DNA from: Rikenellaceae bacterium | GTDB lineage: Bacteria > Bacteroidota > Bacteroidia > Bacteroidales > UBA932 | NCBI GenBank assembly: GCA_022777205.1 | Contig: JALFGP010000097.1 | Location: 1-55,943 of the forward strand | DNA length: 55,943 nt | Direction: 5' to 3' | Part shown: positions 48,630 to 55,943 of the stretch, one piece after another | Layout of the letters: every line of letters starts with the position of its first letter | How positions within the stretch are numbered: position 1 is the stretch's first letter | The notes under the pieces: model-generated | What the model saw: the letters and a program-made list of their open reading frames with translations, nothing else | Databases searched by the model: none | Told to the model about the DNA's origin: nothing | Made by a program: the position numbers and the translations under genes

Positions 48630-49868
48630 TTACCACTCCAGAATCTTTGCGAAATCGTAAGTCTCAGGGTCTGCAATGCCGAGAGCCTTGACTGCTTCGT
48701 AATCTGCAGGAGTGATATAGTGTGCGATATACTTGTAGTAGTTCTGCGCTGTGCCGGCGTTGATGTCCACCACGCGAGGAGGAATCTTTCCGGTCTCAGG
48801 GTCCTGAAGGTCAGCAAGATAAAGCGGAGAAACATTACCGTATGCATCCACATAGACCATACATCCTGTCTTGCCCTCGCTGAAGAGCTGGTAAACGCCC
48901 ATTGCAAGCTCTGTGCAGTAGGTGAGGTCGTAAGCCACAGGGTCCTGGCAGCGCACGTCGTAGCCGATTTCCACAGGACGGCTCTTTACCTTCAATTTGA
49001 TTTCCTTGAATTTCTTTTCGAGGAGGTCGTTGAAGAGCACAGCCTTGGAAATCTTGCCGAGTTCAGGATGTCCGTGGTCGTCATAAGTGAAGTGGATACC
49101 TGCGTCAACGGCTTCCTGAGCCACACCTGCATCGTGGAAAAGACCTTCAGCTGCTACGATGGTACCGTAGTTCACTCCCATAATCTTCCTCTTGAGGATG
49201 GCGGAGATGGACAGGCGGATAATCTTGTCGAGGGTCATCTTGGTCTTGTTGAACATCTCCGGAATGATGGTCATAGGGCAGTGGGTTGCCTCGCCGATAC
49301 CGAGTGCCAAAGAACCGCAGGTGCGTCCCATTGCGCTGATTACAAGCCAGTTGCCGGAAGTGCGTGCATCCTCGTAGATGGTCCTTGCAAGGTGTGCGCC
49401 CTCATTCTTCGCAGAATTGTAGCCGAAAGTCGGAGCATTGGCAGGGAGAGGAAGGTCGTTGTCGATGGTCTTCGGGCAGTGGATGTTGGCGATAGGATAG
49501 TTCTTTGCAGCCAGGAATTTGGAAATCCTGTTTGCAGTGGAAGCTGTGTCGTCGCCGCCTATGGTAACGAGAAGCTTGATGTTGTTGTCCTTGAAGAGGT
49601 CAAGGTTGAAATTCTCTTCGAAATCCTTGTCAGTCGGCTTGAAACGGCTCATTTCGAGGTAGGAACCGCCCCTGTTCCAGAAACGGTCTGCGATGAAGAA
49701 ATCGAGATCTTCGGTGCGTGCATTCTTGCTGAACAGACCGGAGTAGCCGCCGTGAAGGCCGATTACCCTGTAACCTTTTGAAAGGAAGGTCTTTGCAACA
49801 CTCATTGATACTGAATTCATTCCCGGGGCAGGACCGCCGCCGCAAAGGATGATAACTGCGTCTTTCAT
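48630..49868 (-). CDS. Diphosphate--fructose-6-phosphate 1-phosphotransferase
   Basis: 412 residues. Phosphorylates fructose 6-phosphate with pyrophosphate, reversibly, in glycolysis. The phosphofructokinase fold is shown by CGGGPAPGMNSV near 9-20 and GGYSGL. The donor is read from two residues: GGDDT at 104-108 (Asp where ATP enzymes have Gly) and PKTIDND at 132-138 (Lys where ATP enzymes have Gly), both marks of PPi-dependent enzymes. GRTCG and PEM(F) substrate motifs follow. Single gene with own promoter (49953-49982) and terminator. Confidence 0.92.
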   Translation of the reverse strand: MKDAVIILCGGGPAPGMNSVSMSVAKTFLSKGYRVIGLHGGYSGLFSKNARTEDLDFFIADRFWNRGGSYLEMSRFKPTDKDFEENFNLDLFKDNNIKLLVTIGGDDTASTANRISKFLAAKNYPIANIHCPKTIDNDLPLPANAPTFGYNSAKNEGAHLARTIYEDARTSGNWLVISAMGRTCGSLALGIGEATHCPMTIIPEMFNKTKMTLDKIIRLSISAILKRKIMGVNYGTIVAAEGLFHDAGVAQEAVDAGIHFTYDDHGHPELGKISKAVLFNDLLEKKFKEIKLKVKSRPVEIGYDVRCQDPVAYDLTYCTELAMGVYQLFSEGKTGCMVYVDAYGNVSPLYLADLQDPETGKIPPRVVDINAGTAQNYYKYIAHYITPADYEAVKALGIADPETYDFAKILEW

Positions 49869-49952
49869 TACTTATAATAGTATTAGGAGTTAATATTTCA
49901 ACATTTGTCATCTGCCTTTTCCTCACAAGAAGGGCAAAGCCGAAAAACCGGG

Positions 49953-49982
49953 CAAAATTACCGAAATTCATCGAATTTTCAA
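49953..49982 (-). promoter_or_regulatory. Promoter of the PPi-phosphofructokinase gene
   Basis: Minus strand TTG at 49982-49980, 19-base spacer, TAATTTTG at 49960-49953; predicted start near 49946, leader of about 78 nt. Confidence 0.6.
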
Positions 49983-50086
49983 CGGGATTTTTCAATTTTT
50001 TCATATTACTGAAGAGCCGGTTCAAATCCGGGCAACTTTCAGCCCGATTCCCGCCTTCCGTTTTAAGATAATCCGATTTTTTTGAT

Positions 50087-50094
50087 TAAATTTG
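50087..50094 (+). promoter_or_regulatory. -7 element for ligA
   Basis: TAAATTTG; predicted start near 50101, 36 nt before the ATG at 50137. The in-frame start at 50092 lies inside this box and is therefore not used. Confidence 0.65.
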
Positions 50095-50136
50095 CAGGTT
50101 GCATTGTCCATAGTTGAAAGGACGAGTTTGACGATA

Positions 50137-52275
50137 ATGGAAAAGACACAGGCATATAACAGGATAATTGAGCTGAGGGGGATAATAGACGAAGCCAACA
50201 GGAGGTATTATGTTGAAAATGCCCCCACAATCAGCGACCGGGATTTCGACTTTCTGATGAAGGAACTCGAAGCCCTGGAGCGCGAATATCCTGAATTCGA
50301 CTCTCCCGACTCCCCTACCCATAGGGTCGGAAGTGACTTAGATGCCACTGTTCAGAAAGAATTCAAGCAATATCCCCACAAGTATCAGATGCTCTCCTTA
50401 GGCAATACCTACGACATAAGTGAGGTCGTGGATTTTTCCGACAGGGCATCCAGACTTCTGCCCGGGAAGAATTTCACCTATTCCTGCGAGCTCAAGTTCG
50501 ACGGCACTGCAATTTGCCTGACCTACAGCAAGGGTCGCCTTGTGAGGGCTCTTACCCGAGGCGACGGACAGGTGGGCGATGATGTTACGGCCAGCGTTAA
50601 GAAAATCAGCAATATACCTCAATCCTTGAAAGGCGGAGACTATCCGGAAGAATTTGAAATCAGGGGTGAAATCTATATGCCATACTCGGCATTTGACCGT
50701 CTGAACGAAGAAAGGACCAGAGATGAGGAGCAGCCTTTCGCAAATCCCCGTAATGCCGCTTCCGGTTCTTTGAAACTGCTTGACAGCGCAGAGGTTGCGA
50801 AAAGGGGGCTGGAATGTACGCTCTACCATATGGTCGGAGAGGCTTTGCCGTTCAAGACCCATTCCGAGGCTCTTGATGCCGCTCAGTCCTGGGGGCTTCC
50901 GGTGTCCGACAAACGCCGCATCTGCAAAACCATAGGGGAAATCCAGGATTATATAAATTATTGGGACACAGAGAGGAAGGCCCTGCCTTTCGCTACCGAT
51001 GGCGTAGTCATAAAAGTCAATGAACTGGAATACCAGAAGGATTTGGGCTATACAGCCAAGTTTCCGCGTTGGGCCGTGGCCTACAAATTCAAGGCAGAAC
51101 AGGCTCTTACCCAGGTCAAATCCATTGATTATCAGGTGGGAAGGACTGGAGCGGTGACTCCCGTGGCAAATCTGGACCCCGTACTTCTCTCCGGGACCAC
51201 AGTCAAACGCGCAACTCTGCACAACGAAGAACAGATGCGTCTTCTGGACATCAGAATTGGGGACTATGTGTATGTGGAGAAGGGCGGAGAAATCATCCCG
51301 AAAATCACTTCCGTGGAGTTGAGTATGAGGAATGCAGCCCTCAAGGCTCCCGAGTTTCCCAAGGTCTGTCCCGATTGCGGATGCACTCTGGTCAAGGACG
51401 AAGACGAGGCGAAGTGGTTTTGCCCCAACCGGGAAGGCTGCCCTACTCAGATCAAGGGTCGTCTGGTGCATTTTGTAAGCCGCAAGGCTATGAACATTCT
51501 GGCAGGAGATGCCACCATAGACCAGTTGTATGCTCTGGGCCTGGTGACGTCCCCGGCAGATTTCTACGGCTTGGACAAGGCTTCACTGCTGCGTCTGGAA
51601 GGATGGAAGGACAAGATGGCCGAGAGGTTCCTCAAGAGTATAGACTCCTCCCGTAAAACTCCTTTCGAGAATGTGCTCTTCGCCCTGGGAATCAGGTATG
51701 TGGGAGAAACCACGGCCAAGGTCATCGCGCGTCATTTCGGCAATGTGGATGCCATAGCAGCTGCCAGTCTTGAAGAATTGAGGGAGACAGAAGATGTCGG
51801 GGATGTGATTGCTGAAAGCGTCTTTAATTTCTTCCGCAATGAAGCAAATATCAATGATATAGCCCGGCTCAGGGCTGCCGGAATCCATCTTGCGGCGGAA
51901 AGGGCGGAAACGGCGGGAGATGCACTTGAAGGCAAGGTGATCGTGATTACGGGGACCTATTCCGTTCCAAGGGACAGGATGAAGAAAATCATAGAGGAAA
52001 ATGGCGGAAAATCCTCTTCCTCAATCAGTTCCAAAACGAGCTTCGTGCTTGCAGGAGAAAAGCCGGGGCCGGAAAAAATGAAAAAGGCGGAGGAACTTGG
52101 GGTGAAAGTGATTTCAGAGGAGGAGTTTATGGCTATGATTCGCCCGGCACAGAACCCAGTGCAGAACTCCGAACAGAACGGAGAGCCGGCTCCATCTGAG
52201 TCTCAAGCAGTTACGCAACAGGAGAAAAAATACAAGATAGGAGAGCAGATGAGTCTCTTCGGTGATGAAGAATAA
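50137..52275 (+). CDS. ligA: NAD+-dependent DNA ligase
   Basis: 712 residues. Seals nicks in replication and repair using NAD+. Domain Ia (YYVENAPTISDRDFDFLMKEL near 24-43), adenylation domain with the AMP-accepting Lys 120 in CELKFDG, OB fold, four-Cys zinc finger (CPDCGC...FCPNREGC) near 411-433, HhH repeats, and a C-terminal BRCT domain (GKVIVITGTYSVPRDRM). After BRCT a polar tail rich in Asn/Gln/Glu ends with QMSLFGDEE, where QMSLF fits a sliding-clamp-binding peptide. Followed by the RelA/SpoT gene with a 3-base gap. Confidence 0.96.
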   Translation: MEKTQAYNRIIELRGIIDEANRRYYVENAPTISDRDFDFLMKELEALEREYPEFDSPDSPTHRVGSDLDATVQKEFKQYPHKYQMLSLGNTYDISEVVDFSDRASRLLPGKNFTYSCELKFDGTAICLTYSKGRLVRALTRGDGQVGDDVTASVKKISNIPQSLKGGDYPEEFEIRGEIYMPYSAFDRLNEERTRDEEQPFANPRNAASGSLKLLDSAEVAKRGLECTLYHMVGEALPFKTHSEALDAAQSWGLPVSDKRRICKTIGEIQDYINYWDTERKALPFATDGVVIKVNELEYQKDLGYTAKFPRWAVAYKFKAEQALTQVKSIDYQVGRTGAVTPVANLDPVLLSGTTVKRATLHNEEQMRLLDIRIGDYVYVEKGGEIIPKITSVELSMRNAALKAPEFPKVCPDCGCTLVKDEDEAKWFCPNREGCPTQIKGRLVHFVSRKAMNILAGDATIDQLYALGLVTSPADFYGLDKASLLRLEGWKDKMAERFLKSIDSSRKTPFENVLFALGIRYVGETTAKVIARHFGNVDAIAAASLEELRETEDVGDVIAESVFNFFRNEANINDIARLRAAGIHLAAERAETAGDALEGKVIVITGTYSVPRDRMKKIIEENGGKSSSSISSKTSFVLAGEKPGPEKMKKAEELGVKVISEEEFMAMIRPAQNPVQNSEQNGEPAPSESQAVTQQEKKYKIGEQMSLFGDEE

Positions 52276-52278
52276 ATT

Positions 52279-54342
52279 ATGAGCAGCAGAGTATCAGAAT
52301 TTACAGCACAGGATTATCAGTTGATTTCCAGAGAGTTTGCTGAACTCAGGGAATCGGCTGTGAGAAGGTGTGCGAACCAGCAGGAAATTGACACGGTGCA
52401 GAAGGCCTTCGATTTCGCAAATGAGGCCCACAAGGGAGTCCGCAGACGCTCAGGTGAACCATATATCATACACCCGATTGAAGTCGCGAAAATAGTCGTG
52501 AATGAAATTGGTCTGGGCTGCAAATCCATTGTTGCTGCGCTTCTGCACGATGTCGTGGAGGACACCGACTACACAGTGGAGGATATACGCAATCTCTTCG
52601 GGGACAAAATCGCCACCCTTGTTGACGGTCTCACCAAAATCAAGACGGTTCTCGACAATGAAGACAAATCCAAGGTCAAGAGCATTCAGGCGGAAAATTT
52701 CAAACGTATTCTCCTCACACTCAATGATGACGTGCGTGTGGTACTGATAAAGTTGGCTGACCGTCTGCACAATTGCCGCACCATAGAATATATGCCGGAG
52801 CACAAGAGGGACAAGATTCTCGGAGAGACTATGTTCATCTTCATTCCCCTCGCCCACAGGCTTGGACTCTACGGCATAAAATCCGAGATGGAAGACATCT
52901 GGCTGCGCTACAAGGAGCCTCAGGCCTTCAATGAAATCAAGGCCAAAATCAACCGCAACGCCAACGACAAGGAGAAGCAGATAGACGATTTCGTCAAGGA
53001 AATCAGTCAAATACTGGACAAGATGGACATAGACTATGAAATCCGCAAGAGGGTCAAGTCTCCATATTCCATCTGGCACAAGATGAGGACCAAGAATGTG
53101 ACTTTCGAGCAGGTTTTCGACTTGTATGCTGTGAGAATCATATTCAAGCCCCGAACCGAAAATGTCAAAGCCGAAAGAAGCCAGTGCTATGCCATATTTT
53201 CTGCAATCACAAATGAATACGACTATCGTGAAGACCGTTTCCGGGATTGGATAAAACAACCCAAGAACAATGGTTATGAGGCCTTGCACTGTACCGTGAT
53301 GAGCAAGTCGGGTATATGGGTGGAAGTGCAGATCAGGTCCCGCCGTATGAACGACATTGCAGAAAAAGGCATTGCTGCCCACTGGGCCTACAAACGGGAA
53401 GGCATAGTGAGCGAGAGTGAAAGCGAAATGGACAAATGGATAGCCAAGGTCCAGGAAATACTCATGAATCCCGATGTGAATGCCCTTGAACTGTTGGACA
53501 TAATCCACAATGACCTCACGGCCTCCGAAATTTTCGTTTTCACCCCAAAAGGAGAACAGAAGGCCATACTCAAAGGTGCCACTGCTCTGGATTTCGCCTA
53601 TATGATACACACTCACATTGGCAACAAGGCCATAGCTGCCAAGGTGAATCTGCGTCTGGAACCGCTTTCATACGTACTCCGATCAGGAGACCAGATTGAA
53701 ATCATCACTGCCCAGAACGAAAATCCCAAACGGGAATGGCTGGATTTCCTGAAGACCCGCAAGGCCATCAATATAGTAAAGGAATATTTTGACAGACTTG
53801 ACCGCAAGAAAGCAGCTGAGGCTCAGGCGAATCAAAAAGCCTCCTCAGGCAGCAAGTGGTCTCTGCCGTTTTTCAAGCCCAAGGCCAAGAGTGAATACAT
53901 CATCAACGACAGACGCAACACTGACAACCGTTTCGTGATTGCGACCTGCTGCCATCCAATTCCTGGAGATCCGGTGATAGGATTCCTTTCCCCGGACGGT
54001 GTGGTGACCGTGCACAAGAAGTCCTGCCAGGTTGCCAACACTCTTGCCGCCACCAGCGGTGACTCCATAGTGGTACCAAAATGGGAAGCAGATGAGGTGA
54101 ATGCTTTTCCTGCACGCATTTCGGTTACCGGTATAGACAGAGTTGGGCTGCTGAATGAAATCACCAAATATGTCTCCGTCATAATGAAGGTGAACCTGCG
54201 CCGACTTGTATTTGAAAGTCAAGACTCCATTTTCAGCGGAGAGATGGACTTGATGGTGCACGAAAAGGCCGACCTTGAGAGGTTGCTCAAGATGCTCCAA
54301 AAAATTGACGGAATACAGAAAGTAATCCGCAAAAACTTATGA
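52279..54342 (+). CDS. RelA/SpoT homologue, (p)ppGpp synthetase/hydrolase
   Basis: 687 residues, full length. HD hydrolase domain: GEPYIIHPIEVA near 59-70 and LLHDVVEDTD near 88-97 (His 90, Asp 91), with LVDGLTKI. Synthetase domain: RVKSPYSIWHKM near 258-269, DLYAVRIIF, PKNNGYEALHCTVM near 331-344. TGS domain: IFVFTPKGEQKAILKGATALDFAY. C-terminal zinc-finger-like CCHPIPGDPVIGF and an ACT domain. Both active centres look intact, so it probably makes and degrades the alarmone. Starts 3 bases after ligA; followed 3 bases later by a lipoprotein gene. Confidence 0.94.
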   Translation: MSSRVSEFTAQDYQLISREFAELRESAVRRCANQQEIDTVQKAFDFANEAHKGVRRRSGEPYIIHPIEVAKIVVNEIGLGCKSIVAALLHDVVEDTDYTVEDIRNLFGDKIATLVDGLTKIKTVLDNEDKSKVKSIQAENFKRILLTLNDDVRVVLIKLADRLHNCRTIEYMPEHKRDKILGETMFIFIPLAHRLGLYGIKSEMEDIWLRYKEPQAFNEIKAKINRNANDKEKQIDDFVKEISQILDKMDIDYEIRKRVKSPYSIWHKMRTKNVTFEQVFDLYAVRIIFKPRTENVKAERSQCYAIFSAITNEYDYREDRFRDWIKQPKNNGYEALHCTVMSKSGIWVEVQIRSRRMNDIAEKGIAAHWAYKREGIVSESESEMDKWIAKVQEILMNPDVNALELLDIIHNDLTASEIFVFTPKGEQKAILKGATALDFAYMIHTHIGNKAIAAKVNLRLEPLSYVLRSGDQIEIITAQNENPKREWLDFLKTRKAINIVKEYFDRLDRKKAAEAQANQKASSGSKWSLPFFKPKAKSEYIINDRRNTDNRFVIATCCHPIPGDPVIGFLSPDGVVTVHKKSCQVANTLAATSGDSIVVPKWEADEVNAFPARISVTGIDRVGLLNEITKYVSVIMKVNLRRLVFESQDSIFSGEMDLMVHEKADLERLLKMLQKIDGIQKVIRKNL

Positions 54343-54345
54343 CAA

Positions 54346-55943
54346 ATGGCTGGAAAACAGATATTTAAGCTTTTATTTACCAGGATGTTGCCGGTCGTGT
54401 CAGTGGGCGCGACCCTTTGGGTGCTTTTGTTCTCAAACTCCTGCGCCAACACCACCACTCCCCCTTCCGGAGGTCCCAAGGACACCATTCCGCCTGTTAT
54501 CAGAAAGGTTGACCCTCTTGAAGGAGCTACAATGGTGCCGGTGAAAAAGACCAAAATCACCTTCACTTTCAACGAATACGTGGTGGTGAAGGACCCGTCC
54601 TGCATCTATCTCTCCCCTCCTCTTGAAAAACGTCCCAAATACAGAATCCACAACAAAAGCCTGATTGTCACTTTCGAGTCAGACCTGGACAGTAACCGCA
54701 CCTACACTCTGGACCTCACCGGAGCAGTGGCTGACAATAACGAGGGCAATATGTTCCCGGGCTACACTTATGTCTTTTCCACGGGAGAACGCATTGATTC
54801 TATGATGATTACCGGAACGGTGCAAGACTGCAACACGCTCAAGCCGGTCAAGGGGGCCACAGTGATGCTCTACAAGGACCAGGCGGATTCCGCAGTTTTC
54901 CTCCAGCGTCCCGTTGCCTCGGCAAAGACTGACGACTGGGGCTTTTTCTGCATACGGAATATTCAGGACACCGTATATCGTCTCTATGCGGTCAAGGACG
55001 AGAACGGCAACAATAAATATGACCCTGAGACAGACAGGATTGCATTTTTTGATTCCCTGATACGACCGAGCGTGAAAGTCCGTGACTCCTTGCCGGAACT
55101 GATGAAATACGATATGAAGGACACCCTCTGCTGTCTGGCCAGAAATTCTGAATACACCCTCAATATGTTCAAGGAAGACCCGTCCAAGCAGATGATAGTC
55201 AACAAGGAAAGAGTCGGGGAAAGGACTGCCTACATCACTTTTATGGCTCCATATGCCCAGATTGATTCCATCTGGATTGACGGTGTGCCTCCGGAAAAGC
55301 TCATCACCCAGTTCAACATACGTCAGGACAGTCTCGAAATCTGGGTGAACGACCCGCGTAAGCAACCTGACACACTCTTTTTGAACGTAAAGTATATGAA
55401 GACTGACACCACAGGCTTCCTTTCGGATTTTACGGAGGTTGTGAAGTTGACTATGCCTCGCAAGAACGCAAATGCAGCCCGGAAGTCGTCCCGCAAGGAC
55501 ATCAAGAAGGAAGATACGCTATGCGTGTTCACTGTGGATGCCAAGCCTGAGAACATAGAGCAGTACGGTTTCCAGTTCGAGTTCAAATATCCTATAGTCA
55601 CAGAGGCTTTCGATTCCATCGTGTTCAAATCCGTCAATCCAAAGCAACAGGAGAAGGTGGAACAGTTCGATATTGAAAAGGACAGTCTGAATCTCAGAAA
55701 ATTCACCTTGCGTCCGCGTTTGAAATATTTGCAGGGTTATGAATACAAGATGCACGTTCCGCACCGCAAGTTTCGGGATATCAATGGTTTCTGGAACGAC
55801 AGCCTGGATGTGAAGGTGAGTCTTCCTAATGACGACAAACTCAGCCTGCTCAAGTTGAAAATGACATCAGTGAAAAATAAGTACATAGTTGACCTGCTCA
55901 ATGAAAAGAGAGATAACGTCCTGAGGTCCTTCATCATAGATAC
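54346..55943 (+). CDS. Ig-like-domain lipoprotein, N-terminal 532 residues (runs off right edge)
   Basis: Open from the ATG at 54346 to the end of the window. Lipoprotein signal (LWVLLFSNSC, lipid Cys about 33), then the very common Bacteroidota opening TTTPPSGGPKDTIPPVI and a Big_5/SbsA-type Ig-like domain (FNEYVVVKDPSCIYLSPPL ... YTLDLTGAVADNNEGN) near 65-140, then a carboxypeptidase-like regulatory beta domain (ITGTVQDCNTLKPVKGATVML). Surface or periplasmic, function unknown. Starts 3 bases after the RelA/SpoT stop. Confidence 0.85.
   Translation, partial: MAGKQIFKLLFTRMLPVVSVGATLWVLLFSNSCANTTTPPSGGPKDTIPPVIRKVDPLEGATMVPVKKTKITFTFNEYVVVKDPSCIYLSPPLEKRPKYRIHNKSLIVTFESDLDSNRTYTLDLTGAVADNNEGNMFPGYTYVFSTGERIDSMMITGTVQDCNTLKPVKGATVMLYKDQADSAVFLQRPVASAKTDDWGFFCIRNIQDTVYRLYAVKDENGNNKYDPETDRIAFFDSLIRPSVKVRDSLPELMKYDMKDTLCCLARNSEYTLNMFKEDPSKQMIVNKERVGERTAYITFMAPYAQIDSIWIDGVPPEKLITQFNIRQDSLEIWVNDPRKQPDTLFLNVKYMKTDTTGFLSDFTEVVKLTMPRKNANAARKSSRKDIKKEDTLCVFTVDAKPENIEQYGFQFEFKYPIVTEAFDSIVFKSVNPKQQEKVEQFDIEKDSLNLRKFTLRPRLKYLQGYEYKMHVPHRKFRDINGFWNDSLDVKVSLPNDDKLSLLKLKMTSVKNKYIVDLLNEKRDNVLRSFIID

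Noticed and set aside
48621..49781. 386-codon open frame on the plus strand, opposite the PPi-phosphofructokinase gene
   Set aside because: It mirrors the real gene codon for codon, has no recognisable motif, and the minus-strand product is a clear enzyme; an antisense shadow.
50398..51471. 357-codon minus-strand frame opposite ligA
   Set aside because: Antisense shadow; all ligA motifs are intact on the other strand.
52450..53616. 388-codon minus-strand frame opposite the RelA/SpoT gene
   Set aside because: Low-complexity His/Val/Phe-rich translation with no family features; explained by codon bias of the plus-strand gene.

Overview
The window looks like a chromosomal segment of a Bacteroidales bacterium (Bacteroidota). 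Three things point there. Promoters repeatedly match the Bacteroidota sigma-A form TTTG / about 19-20 bases / TAnnTTTG. Shine-Dalgarno sequences are mostly absent. The gene families are typical of the order: DUF3467, a TamA-like lipoprotein, fimbrillin-like lipoproteins, a DUF5723-like barrel, pyrophosphate-dependent phosphofructokinase and hipB. The genus cannot be fixed from the sequence alone. No tRNA, rRNA or CRISPR array was seen.

1-34 kb is mainly housekeeping. The left edge cuts a small zinc-ribbon reading frame that may begin a transposase; it sits behind a roughly 250-nt structured leader. Next come DUF3467-kdsC-maf (minus) and a plus-strand run valS, thioesterase, tatA, tatC, ABC-F, rlmB. 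Then cinA, a degenerate pyrD-like gene and a Cro/CI-type regulator lie on the minus strand, queA and an acyltransferase on the plus strand, and mscS, a Ca2+/Na+ exchanger, rlmD and mntP on the minus strand. After these are an envelope lipoprotein/barrel pair, a GNAT-like gene and rarA (plus), a DMT transporter and a TamA-like gene (minus), a SpoU methyltransferase (plus), an aldehyde dehydrogenase and a short-chain dehydrogenase (minus), a LytTR regulator (plus) and a GH13 amylase (minus).

34-48.5 kb is accessory. It holds a single-chain MmeI-like restriction-modification enzyme whose specificity region has a different base composition, a hipB antitoxin gene with three evenly spaced operators and only a C-terminal scrap of hipA, and then the most interesting locus of the window.

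That locus (37.6-48.5 kb) is a tandem duplication of a three-gene unit A-s-B on the minus strand. A is a lipoprotein of about 620 residues with what I read as a leukocidin/Vibrio cytolysin-like beta-pore-forming domain. s is a 41-43 residue peptide too short for ordinary gene finders. B is a lipoprotein of 723-745 residues that joins a fimbrillin-like front half to a second, divergent copy of the same pore-forming-like domain. A and B also share a C-terminal beta module. Each end of the locus carries one of two paralogous membrane-anchored AraC regulators, and direct repeats with 41-bp spacing lie upstream of the A' promoter. The simplest reading is a duplicated two-component surface toxin or surface pore system under AraC control. 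This is an inference from sequence pattern and needs a structural test.

48.6-55.9 kb returns to core genes: PPi-phosphofructokinase (minus), then ligA, a RelA/SpoT homologue and the start of an Ig-like lipoprotein that runs off the right edge (plus).
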